In this document: in pieces, positions 42,481-50,092 of the stretch
Layout: each line of letters begins with the position of its first letter
How positions within the stretch are numbered: position 1 is the stretch's first letter
DNA from: CAYGEY01 sp964349065
GTDB taxonomy: Bacteria > Patescibacteriota > Gracilibacteria > 1-14-2-50-48-13
DNA: 64,000 nucleotides
Assembly: GCA_964349065.1 (NCBI GenBank)
Contig: CAYGEY010000002.1
Coordinates: 3,066-67,065 of the forward strand
Direction: 5' to 3'
Translations under genes and position numbers: made by a program
Notes under the pieces: generated by a model
What the model was told of the DNA's origin: nothing
What the model saw: the letters and a program-made list of their open reading frames with translations, nothing else
Database searches by the model: none

Positions 42481-43863
42481 CTAATTTTTCAGTATTTTCT
42501 GCAAAAAACCACAGATAGCAAACGTTCCCTCAGTAATTGTTGCTTTTGCAAACCCGCTGTCGAACTGACTCAACTCATTTTTATCCTTTGCGATTTTTTC
42601 AATGACATCCAGAATATTCTGATTTTTTTCCATGATAACACCAATATGATATTTATTTATAAGCTCTGCATTACCTTGCTCCTGCCCCGGAAGTACCTTG
42701 GTAATAATCATTGGGCGACGAGCCGCAATACATTCCATTACTGTCGCTCCACCAGCCTTTGTAATTATCACATCCGCGGCTTTCATATACGCATACATAT
42801 TATCAACCCATTTGAGCAAAGTAACATTGTCTCCCAGATTCATTTTTTCCAGTTTCTGGAACAAATCCTCATTGTTTGCCAAAATCATAATGAGTTTAGC
42901 ATGTTTTCCGCATTTTTGATGGAAATCTTTAACCCATGCGACATCTTTCAATTTACTTCCAGTCCCGACAGACATGAGAAACACTTGCTTCTCCGTATGA
43001 ATATGCAAACTTTGACGAGCTTCTTCTTTAGAAAGAGAATGAAAAAACTTCGGGTGAACAGGAAACCCAAGTACTTTTACTTTTGTTTTTGCATACCCCT
43101 TCTCAACTACCGCTTCTTTGGTCTCTTCGTTAGCCACGATATAATAATCAACATCCTTGCCGTACCACATCTCGTGTATGGAAATCGAATCTGTAATAAC
43201 TGTAACAAACGGAATATATTTCTTCATCTGGCGCAGAGAACGTTTAATCCAGTGGTTAATTCCAGGAAAAGAGTATGTGGAAACAATCACGTCAGGATTT
43301 TCCTCCTCGATGATGGCATCCAATTTTCCGGCAAACATCGGGTATCCAAAACCATGCACGAGTGCCATACCCTCCTTAGAATCAGTTGATTCAAACATCC
43401 ACTGATAAAGTTTTGGAGTATGTTTCACAGTTGTCTCATAAAATGTGTTCAGATCAACTGGGAGTTCCTTGAACACTATTTCTGCATCGTACCCATATTT
43501 TTCATGCATCCCTGCCAAAATGGCTTTCGCAGCGGAAGTATGACCGTGACCTGCGCGAATTGTGATGATAAGAATCTTTTTTCGATGTTCCAGCATCTGT
43601 TTTTGTTTCCGAAGAAACGCTTCCAATAGACTAAGAGACTGGTCATTCAACAATCCAGCTATCATTCCATAAAAAAATTTCTTGGATATGTGAGAATATT
43701 CATCAATTGTATGCTTATTTGTCGATTTCTCGAGAATGAGTGCAAGCTCCTGTAAATACTGGGCAAACATGTTTTCAAGTACATTTGTTCTAGAGTTTTT
43801 TTCAAAAAATACTTTTTGGAAATTCAATGCCTCTTTAAATATTGTTGATCTTTGGCTGTACAT
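42481..43863 (-). CDS. GT28 glycosyltransferase, MGDG-synthase/diglucosyl-diacylglycerol type
   Basis: Likely transfers a sugar from a UDP-sugar to diacylglycerol at the cytoplasmic membrane. 460 residues. After about 90 extra N-terminal residues comes ILIITIRAGHGHTSAAKAIL, the MGDG-synthase N-domain signature. Then ITDSISIHEMWYG, FPVHPKF, and the C-terminal donor site KAGGATVMECIAARRPMIIT. Fits a lipid-remodelling glycolipid enzyme; MurG is less likely given the N-domain. Divergent from the pilin-like operon. Confidence 0.85.
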   Translation of the reverse strand: MYSQRSTIFKEALNFQKVFFEKNSRTNVLENMFAQYLQELALILEKSTNKHTIDEYSHISKKFFYGMIAGLLNDQSLSLLEAFLRKQKQMLEHRKKILIITIRAGHGHTSAAKAILAGMHEKYGYDAEIVFKELPVDLNTFYETTVKHTPKLYQWMFESTDSKEGMALVHGFGYPMFAGKLDAIIEEENPDVIVSTYSFPGINHWIKRSLRQMKKYIPFVTVITDSISIHEMWYGKDVDYYIVANEETKEAVVEKGYAKTKVKVLGFPVHPKFFHSLSKEEARQSLHIHTEKQVFLMSVGTGSKLKDVAWVKDFHQKCGKHAKLIMILANNEDLFQKLEKMNLGDNVTLLKWVDNMYAYMKAADVIITKAGGATVMECIAARRPMIITKVLPGQEQGNAELINKYHIGVIMEKNQNILDVIEKIAKDKNELSQFDSGFAKATITEGTFAICGFLQKILKN

Positions 43864-43886
43864 ACTATTGTTTGGTTGGTAAACAC

Positions 43887-43915
43887 TTGTATTTTAGCGA
43901 GAAATTTGCTATACT
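43887..43915 (+). promoter_or_regulatory. Promoter of the pilin-like operon
   Basis: TTGTAT, exactly 17 bases, TATACT, about 22 bases before the first ATG. The same -35 hexamer as the trmB promoter B. Confidence 0.65.
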
Positions 43916-43937
43916 ACAATGACATATAAAAAATACT

Positions 43938-44306
43938 ATGAACAAGGTGAGGATAGGAATAGTACTGCTTATGATACAACTTGGCATTCCAAGTGTATTT
44001 GCAGCAGACAAGCCACAAGTTAAATGCGGCGATGGTGCGCTACCCGGTTGTGACAGCAATATCAGTATCGGGGCTGTATTTACAAACCTAGTTCCGACAG
44101 TCATAAACTTTGTTATCTTCGGCATTGCAATTGTGTCCTTTGCGTTTCTTGTCAAAGGCGGCATAGATATGATCTTGGCTCTGGGACAGGAAGAAAAAAT
44201 GAAAAAAGCTGTGGGAAGCATGGTCTCGGCTGTTATCGGCCTAGCTGTTGCTCTCCTATCGTATGCGATTGTTGCGGCGATTGTATCTCTTAAAATTTTT
44301 GGATAA
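43938..44306 (+). CDS. VirB2/TrbC-like pilin-type protein 1
   Basis: 122 residues: signal peptide cleaved near VFAA (23-24), a short Cys-containing segment (C at about 31 and 39, likely a disulfide), then two hydrophobic helices (about 53-78 and 92-117) joined by a charged cytoplasmic loop KGGIDMILALGQEEKMKKA. This layout is that of VirB2/TrbC type IV secretion pilins. First of three similar genes; no secretion ATPase is in the window. Confidence 0.75.
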   Translation: MNKVRIGIVLLMIQLGIPSVFAADKPQVKCGDGALPGCDSNISIGAVFTNLVPTVINFVIFGIAIVSFAFLVKGGIDMILALGQEEKMKKAVGSMVSAVIGLAVALLSYAIVAAIVSLKIFG

Positions 44307-44307
44307 C

Positions 44308-44712
44308 ATGAAAAAAATAATTTCAATTTTGCTTTCTGTGGGACTGGGGATCGGGCTTGCCTTTGGGGGTGTATTAGCTGCTGATGAAAATTTTTTAACT
44401 CCAAATACGCCAACACTATTTGCTCCAACGGAGAATGGATTAGAAGCTGTTAAACCAACCGAAGATGCTAAATCCCAACAGGTGAACCTTTTATTCCAGG
44501 GACCTCAGTCTGTTATGAGATTTCTTTTCGGATTATTTACTTTGATTGGGGTTTTAGCAAGTATTTATGCCGGATCACGCATAGTTTTCTCACAAGGAGA
44601 TCCAAAAAAGATGCAACAGGGGTTTTTTATGCTTCTCTACACAGCCATCGGGTTTCTGATTATCGGTAGTGCCTGGTTTATCATACGGTTTATCCTTAAT
44701 TTCAAATTCTAA
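44308..44712 (+). CDS. VirB2/TrbC-like pilin-type protein 2
   Basis: 134 residues, starting one base after the previous stop. Signal peptide (to about LAA, 23-25), a 45-residue polar stretch, then two transmembrane helices separated by RIVFSQGDPKKMQQG. The small basic loop between helices is shared with genes 1 and 3. The 20 codons upstream in frame overlap the previous gene and are not needed. Confidence 0.75.
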   Translation: MKKIISILLSVGLGIGLAFGGVLAADENFLTPNTPTLFAPTENGLEAVKPTEDAKSQQVNLLFQGPQSVMRFLFGLFTLIGVLASIYAGSRIVFSQGDPKKMQQGFFMLLYTAIGFLIIGSAWFIIRFILNFKF

Positions 44713-45236
44713 TGAAAAAAGGATTATCTGTTTTTATAGTAAGTTTTAGTCTTATGCTTACAACAAGTTTTGTCCAGGCCGCAGATCCTTGCGATCTGTC
44801 AGTTGGCGGAGATGCAGCTTTTTCTTTTCAAAGTATAACTCCGGATAATGCCCCGTCCATCAAACAACTTGGAGTGGATTGCAGCAAGCTGAAAATCTCA
44901 AATGATGCGAATATCAATGGTAAAAATCTTGCAACAACAAATGCTGCAAATGCAACAACCATATTGATTAAGAATATCATATCCATTGTCACCGGTTTCA
45001 TTGCATCATTTGCGGCTCTTTATGCTATTTTTCGACTTATGGGACACGCCTTGGCCTTGGCACAATCCCAAGGTGATGCAACTAAAATGGATGCCGCAAA
45101 AAAGGGAATAGTGAACACCCTAGCCAGTCTTTTCATTATTTCGATAGCATATATGATTGTGTATACAATCATCAATACAACTCTGGCAATTCCTGCAACA
45201 CTGCCGACTTCATCCACAACTGCCGGTACACGATAA
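44712..45236 (+). CDS. VirB2/TrbC-like pilin-type protein 3
   Basis: 174 residues. The start overlaps the previous stop as TAATG. Signal peptide (to VQA, about 22-24), a long extracytoplasmic segment with Cys27 and Cys57, then two helices around LALAQSQGDATKMDAAKKG and a Thr/Ser-rich tail. Largest of the three; the long segment may be surface-exposed. Confidence 0.75.
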   Translation: MKKGLSVFIVSFSLMLTTSFVQAADPCDLSVGGDAAFSFQSITPDNAPSIKQLGVDCSKLKISNDANINGKNLATTNAANATTILIKNIISIVTGFIASFAALYAIFRLMGHALALAQSQGDATKMDAAKKGIVNTLASLFIISIAYMIVYTIINTTLAIPATLPTSSTTAGTR

Positions 45237-45241
45237 CCAGT

Positions 45242-45322
45242 CTAAAAAATATAGATCAATACTGATGAAAGCACCAATACGAGCAATATCATTCCAACAC
45301 CTATTTTCTGCACAATTTTCAT
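45242..45322 (-). CDS. 26-residue single-helix membrane peptide coupled to DUF167
   Basis: The ATG overlaps the TGA of the DUF167 gene as ATGA. The product starts MKIVQKIGVGMILL and is one hydrophobic helix with two lysines at the N-terminal side, stopping at TAG. It is too short to identify. The overlap and composition are the only evidence that it is translated. Confidence 0.4.
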   Translation of the reverse strand: MKIVQKIGVGMILLVLVLSSVLIYIF

Positions 45323-45618
45323 ATTTTTGAGGTAAGTTTAAGAAGTTTTCTGCGAGATGAGGATCCCGCAATTATCTGTACTCTCCACTTCTTCAGCGAT
45401 TCCCTTTCAAAATATTCGATCAGTTCCTGATTGGCTTTTCCTTTTTCTGGAGGTTTTGCTACTGCGATTATATAGATTTTTTGCATTGTTCCATCGATGT
45501 TTTCCTCGCGGATTTCTTCTAATCCTGTTTTTACTTTATGAGGACGGACTTTTACTGATATGAATATTTCACCGTTTTTTTGAATGCTATTTGCTAACTC
45601 TAATAGCCATGATTCCAT
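45319..45618 (-). CDS. DUF167 (YggU-family) protein
   Basis: 99 residues with KVRPHKVKTG near the N-terminus and the family signature AVAKPPEKGKANQELIEYF, then QIIAGSSSRRKLLKL. Function of the family is unknown. The ATG overlaps the rpmA stop as TAATG and the stop overlaps the next small frame, so three genes run end to end. Confidence 0.88.
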   Translation of the reverse strand: MESWLLELANSIQKNGEIFISVKVRPHKVKTGLEEIREENIDGTMQKIYIIAVAKPPEKGKANQELIEYFERESLKKWRVQIIAGSSSRRKLLKLTSKI

Positions 45619-45890
45619 TATGAAACGTGTACAACAACGTCTTTGAAAATTCTACCGTCAAATTTCTTCATTTTTCTCTCTTCAAAACTCACCACACCTT
45701 CTGTTCTGGCATACAATGTAAAATCTCGTCCTTCAGACACATTATTTCCGGCGAAAAACTTGTTTCCTTTCTGTCGAACAATGATATTTCCTGCGATTAC
45801 CTTCTCACCACCAAATACCTTCACTCCTCGTCTTTGCGATGCCGAGTCTCTTCCGTTTTTGGTCGAACCTGCCGCCTTTTTATGTGCCAT
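45618..45890 (-). CDS. rpmA: 50S ribosomal protein L27
   Basis: 90 residues beginning MAHKKAAGSTKNGRDS, which places the functional N-terminal tail next to the peptidyl-transferase centre without the cleavable extension found in Firmicutes. RRGVKVFGGEKVIAGNIIVRQ follows. The usual partner rplU (L21) is not adjacent. Confidence 0.96.
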   Translation of the reverse strand: MAHKKAAGSTKNGRDSASQRRGVKVFGGEKVIAGNIIVRQKGNKFFAGNNVSEGRDFTLYARTEGVVSFEERKMKKFDGRIFKDVVVHVS

Positions 45891-46051
45891 AGTGTATTAA
45901 ATGAAAATCAAATGTGTTAATGTACATTGACAAGAATATGTATTTTTGAGTAGGAGGCAAGAGAAAGTTGTTTGATGATTTTCCTCCCTCTTCCCACCTC
46001 TTTAAAAATCAATATACTTTCAATGAAAATTACCCTCTCAATATTCAGACT

Positions 46052-47629
46052 ATGAAAAAAATTCTCAGCATACTTGCTGTTATTAGTTTCCAAACTATAG
46101 CGATATCAACGACTCATGCTTTTTTTAAGGACGTGCCTGAAACACATGAGCACAGTAAAGCAATCCATGCCCTGTATGACCAAAAAGTTATTGAGGGCTA
46201 TAGTGATAATACTTTCAAGCCGGATGAGCATGTCAGTCGAGCTGAGGCACTAAAAATTATTCTCAAGAGTGTATATAATGATATTCCAACTTCAGTGGAT
46301 GAAAGCAAGTTTCCGGATATTTCGGCTAAAGACTGGGTTGCATCGTATGCGAACTTCGGAAAAGAGAAAAATATTGTGAATGGGTATCCTGATGGAAAGT
46401 ACAAGGCAAGTGCTCTTATTAATTCAGCTGAGATTTTGAAAGTCGCAACGAGAACGTATACAATCTCGACTACCACTATGTATAAAGAAGAAGATTATAA
46501 AAAGAACTTCCCGACCGTTTCACTCAAAGAGTGGTTTTTGCCATACATATTGTATGCAAAGGAAAAAAATCTCGGACTGTACTCAGCCCCGGGATCTAAT
46601 CCAACTCGTGGAGAAATGGCGGAAATCATTTATCGTCTGAAAACGACGTATGCGTTTGATTTGCCGACATTTAACGAGGCAGATATTGACCTGTATAATA
46701 GTGTCATGACGAGTCTTGGGATTTCACCTGAGAGTATTACCGGGAGACAGACTATAGCTGTACAAACGGAGGATATGAAAAAAGACACTCCAGTAACACC
46801 TACTGTATCAACAGATACAGCTTTGCCAATAACTCCTACGTCTACTCCAACTACAACTGCCCTCTCCCCAGTTCTTGCCATTAAGGTTGATACACCACTT
46901 ACGATAATTGAATCCTCACCATTTCTCTCAGGAACCAATGCACCTCTTGCCCAGCCGGTGATTCCTTCGGATACTTTGGATGATGCTGATAATGGGAAAC
47001 TACTTAAGATCATCAATGGTCTTATGTTCGAGGGAGATATGCTCGCGCTTACATGGACGACCAATTTGACTATTGATAAAGAAATGTTGTCTATTATGCA
47101 AAGTCAGCTAACAAGCCTTAGAGCTGAAATTACCGCAACAAAAACGGTGATTATTAATGATACCAACAAATCAAAAGAGACAAAGAAAAAGATCAGGAAA
47201 ACTATTTCAGAAGCAAAGGCGACAATAACGGAGCTATATGCAAAGACATACGGTGCTATAATCAAAGGAGCAGATGATGCCAAGAATGTTTTGCCAATGC
47301 TTGAAAAATATGCAGATTTACCTGCATACAAAGAGATCGAGGCGAAGCAAGAAGAGATCATGAAGGCACAAAAAATAACCTTGGCTGATACAAATATGCC
47401 ACAGTGCGGAGTGGATGAGAGTTTGATTTTCGAAGACACTATGGATAATTTTCATACGATTGTGAAGTTGCTCACTGAGCAAGATGCGCTGTATCTAAAA
47501 TTGGTGAAGCAGGTTGCGAAGAAGGATGAGGTGGTGAAAGAAGACACGTCTAATGATAAAGAGGATGTGAAGACAGATGAGAAGGATATGAAAAAGGCTG
47601 AGATGAGTTTGGAGGTGAAGAAGAAATAA
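46052..47629 (+). CDS. SLH-domain surface protein with helical C-terminal region
   Basis: 525 residues. Signal peptide (KKILSILAVISFQTIA, cleavage near THA), three SLH repeats (about 25-200; IEGYSDNTFKPDEHVSR, IVNGYPDGKYKASALIN and a degenerate third), a Thr/Pro-rich linker (about 235-300) and a helical Lys/Glu-rich C-terminal half ending in a charged tail. SLH repeats at the N-terminus would fix the protein to the wall with the rest exposed. The frame opens 28 codons earlier, but Met at 46052 gives the signal peptide. Confidence 0.85.
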   Translation: MKKILSILAVISFQTIAISTTHAFFKDVPETHEHSKAIHALYDQKVIEGYSDNTFKPDEHVSRAEALKIILKSVYNDIPTSVDESKFPDISAKDWVASYANFGKEKNIVNGYPDGKYKASALINSAEILKVATRTYTISTTTMYKEEDYKKNFPTVSLKEWFLPYILYAKEKNLGLYSAPGSNPTRGEMAEIIYRLKTTYAFDLPTFNEADIDLYNSVMTSLGISPESITGRQTIAVQTEDMKKDTPVTPTVSTDTALPITPTSTPTTTALSPVLAIKVDTPLTIIESSPFLSGTNAPLAQPVIPSDTLDDADNGKLLKIINGLMFEGDMLALTWTTNLTIDKEMLSIMQSQLTSLRAEITATKTVIINDTNKSKETKKKIRKTISEAKATITELYAKTYGAIIKGADDAKNVLPMLEKYADLPAYKEIEAKQEEIMKAQKITLADTNMPQCGVDESLIFEDTMDNFHTIVKLLTEQDALYLKLVKQVAKKDEVVKEDTSNDKEDVKTDEKDMKKAEMSLEVKKK

Positions 47630-48700
47630 TCAACCCTTCTTCATCAACGCCAAATGCTTCATCAACGTGATAAACAAGGCCATAATACACGGTCCATACA
47701 CAATCCCGATCGGACCAAAGAGTGTGATCCCGCCTAAAATCGCCAGGAATATCGCAAGCGGATAAAGCTGCGTCCGTGCATCCAAGAACCTCGGCCTAAT
47801 TACCGCGTAAAACAAAAAGCTATCGATAAAAATAACAGTAATCAAGAACAGCAATGCCATCCACCACGAATTGGAAAAGTATAAAAAGAAAACGCTCGGA
47901 ATATAAATGATCCAGGTTCCAAGCACTGGAATAAGCGCTAGAAAAGCGATACAAAGCCCCCAAAGCATCGGGCTCGTAAACCCAAAGAGCCAGAAAACCA
48001 CAGTCATAATCGCTCCCATAATCAGCGACGACACAATACTTCCCATGATCACCGTCTGCCCCACATGCTCCACCGCATCCACGAGATTTTGCGTCTCCTG
48101 CTTATTAAACGGCAGAAGGCTTTTGAACTGTTCAATTATCATTTCCCCATCGCGCACTAAAAAGTACGTGATGAATAAAAAGAAAAAACTGTTAATCATA
48201 ATTCCGGCAAGGTTGCTCAAAATAGCAATCGCATTGTTGTAAATAAGCTGCCCAAACACCTGTACACTATTGCCGATATACGCCCGCATCCCGTCGATCG
48301 AAATCTGAATATGCGTCGGTTCAAGAAGGTTGTTTATTGCATGTTCCGTTCCTGCAAGTTTGTTGGTGAGTAACGTAAACCCGTCACTCGATAACATCTT
48401 TTGTACAAACCCTACAAAGTTAAATGCTTCCAGACCCAGCAAAACTATGATCAAGAGCATAGGAATAATAATCACTAACAGTGTCAGCACTGTTGAAATC
48501 CCTGCGTATAGACTTTTATTATTCGTCAACTTTTTCGGCATTGAGGGTTTGATCTTCACGAAAATACTTGCCACGATCGCGGCCAAAATTAGCGGACCGA
48601 TATATGGCGAAACTAGCCAGACCGTAATAATAATAACGACAAAATAAATAAGGCTTCGAACCATTTGTGATGACAGAACATTGATCTCTTTTAAGTCCAT
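47630..48700 (-). CDS. AI-2E family transporter (PerM/YdiK-like permease)
   Basis: 356 residues with about eight transmembrane helices: a pair of N-terminal helices, a long amphipathic middle region, and a C-terminal set with GGITLFGPIGIVYGPCIMAL, characteristic of the AI-2E transporter family. Members export small molecules or act in Na+/H+ exchange; the substrate is open. It abuts the SLH gene tail to tail with no gap. Confidence 0.88.
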   Translation of the reverse strand: MDLKEINVLSSQMVRSLIYFVVIIITVWLVSPYIGPLILAAIVASIFVKIKPSMPKKLTNNKSLYAGISTVLTLLVIIIPMLLIIVLLGLEAFNFVGFVQKMLSSDGFTLLTNKLAGTEHAINNLLEPTHIQISIDGMRAYIGNSVQVFGQLIYNNAIAILSNLAGIMINSFFFLFITYFLVRDGEMIIEQFKSLLPFNKQETQNLVDAVEHVGQTVIMGSIVSSLIMGAIMTVVFWLFGFTSPMLWGLCIAFLALIPVLGTWIIYIPSVFFLYFSNSWWMALLFLITVIFIDSFLFYAVIRPRFLDARTQLYPLAIFLAILGGITLFGPIGIVYGPCIMALFITLMKHLALMKKG

Positions 48701-48818
48701 TGAGAGTATATTTACTTATAGATATTTTCACTATAAACAGGAAACTCATTTCATTCTAGATTTTTCTTCGAGATACTTCGCAATCTGTGGTATAATACTA
48801 TGAATCCTAACCAATGAC

Positions 48819-49001
48819 ATGAGTGAAATAGTCCCTACTTCAGGAGGAAGTCACAGAAAAAAATCAGCCAGTCCGGCAGAGATAGCCAGAAGAAAAAAAA
48901 TCTGGGCCAAGTTTCCGGAATTGCAAAAGAAGTTTGAGCTTGAAGAAGCGCAAGATAAGAACGAGGCGGAAAGTCTGCTTGAGGGCATTAATAATAAATA
49001 A
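48819..49001 (+). CDS. Small basic hypothetical protein upstream of pyk
   Basis: 60 residues, rich in Lys, Arg, Glu and Ser, starting MSEIVPTSGGSHRKK. A TGG-TATAAT box is about 25 bases upstream and the stop is four bases before the pyk ATG, so it is probably the first gene of that transcript. Basic N-terminus and acidic C-terminus; unrecognised. Confidence 0.5.
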   Translation: MSEIVPTSGGSHRKKSASPAEIARRKKIWAKFPELQKKFELEEAQDKNEAESLLEGINNK

Positions 49002-49005
49002 CACT

Positions 49006-50001
49006 ATGATTAGAATAATCACTACACTCGGTCCGGCTACAGAAACAAAGGAAGCCCTCATCTCACTTGCAAAGGCCGGGGCGAATATCTTCCGATTTAA
49101 TTTCACGCATGGGACGTATGAGTGGTATGATAATTTATTTGCGAAGGCTCATGTAGTGAATGATGAACTTGGTGGAAAATTAATATTTATGTTGGATACA
49201 AAAGGTCCGGAGGTCCGTACCGGATCGTCTAAAAAGGAAATCATTATTAAAGAGGGCGAAGTCTATTCCCTGGGAGATGAGGATACTGATATTCCATGTG
49301 ACTATGCGCCACTTGCACAAAAATGCACTGTTGGACAGCTTCTCCACATTGATGGAGGAAAAATTCAAATGATTGTAGAAAAGGTCGAAGGAAACAAAGT
49401 ATTCGCTCATGCCGAAAATGATGGAGTTATCACACCAAAACGACATCTTAATTTACCAGGGGTGTATTTGGACTTACCTATTCTTTCAGATATTGATAAA
49501 GAAGATGTGGCATTTGGGATCAAACATGGCATCCACAGAATAGCCGCGAGTTTTGTCAGCTCTGCAAAAGATATTGCAGATATTCGCAAATTTGTTGCCA
49601 CGCAAACTAATAGAAAAATTGAAATCATTGCGAAAATAGAATCAGTAACAGGTATCAAAAATATCGATGAAATCATAGATGCTTCTGATGGCATTATGAT
49701 TGCCCGTGGTGACCTTGCTGTGGAAACGTCTTTTGAAAAATTACCTGTCTACCAACACATGATTATCCAAAAATGTTTAGTAGCTCATAAACCGTTTATT
49801 GTCGCGACACAGCTTTTGGCAAGCATGGTTACAAATACAACACCCACACGGGCGGAGGCATCTGATGTCGGAAACAGTGTGTACGCCGGAGCAGATGCCA
49901 TTATGCTTTCAGAGGAGACTTCTGTTGGTGAACATCCCTTTCTTTGTGTTGAAACGATGCGAAAAATCGCGAATGCGGTGGAAAGTGATATGGGGAAATA
50001 A
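49006..50001 (+). CDS. pyk: Pyruvate kinase lacking the C-terminal domain
   Basis: Phosphoenolpyruvate + ADP to pyruvate + ATP. The barrel and B domains are complete: TTLGPATETKEALI, FRFNFTHGTYEWY, LDTKGPEVRTG, the catalytic-lysine segment EIIAKIES, IARGDLAVE and ATQLLASM, then PTRAEASDVGNSVYAGADAIMLSEET. It stops at residue 331, right after the last barrel helix (KIANAVESD), where most enzymes continue for about 120 residues carrying the allosteric site. No frame continues downstream. The upstream frame to 48934 overlaps the previous gene and is not needed. Confidence 0.93.
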   Translation: MIRIITTLGPATETKEALISLAKAGANIFRFNFTHGTYEWYDNLFAKAHVVNDELGGKLIFMLDTKGPEVRTGSSKKEIIIKEGEVYSLGDEDTDIPCDYAPLAQKCTVGQLLHIDGGKIQMIVEKVEGNKVFAHAENDGVITPKRHLNLPGVYLDLPILSDIDKEDVAFGIKHGIHRIAASFVSSAKDIADIRKFVATQTNRKIEIIAKIESVTGIKNIDEIIDASDGIMIARGDLAVETSFEKLPVYQHMIIQKCLVAHKPFIVATQLLASMVTNTTPTRAEASDVGNSVYAGADAIMLSEETSVGEHPFLCVETMRKIANAVESDMGK

Positions 50002-50005
50002 AATA

Positions 50006-50083
50006 AGTAAAAGATACCCTAGACTCGATTCTTGTCGGAACGAACGTGGAGACAATTGAGAGTCGGGTACTTTTACTTTTTTA
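50006..50083 (+). ncRNA. Conserved structured RNA element, copy 2
   Basis: Begins five bases after the pyk stop: AGTAAAAG / CTTTTACT outer stem, TACCC / GGGTA, GACTC / GAGTC, internal loop GATTC opposite TTGA, TTGTC / GACAA, and apical loop GGAACGAACGTGGA, ending in TTTTTT. Compared with copy 1 (42388-42474, minus strand) the loops are nearly identical while the stems differ in compensating pairs. Confidence 0.75.
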
Positions 50084-50092
50084 TTGTATCTT

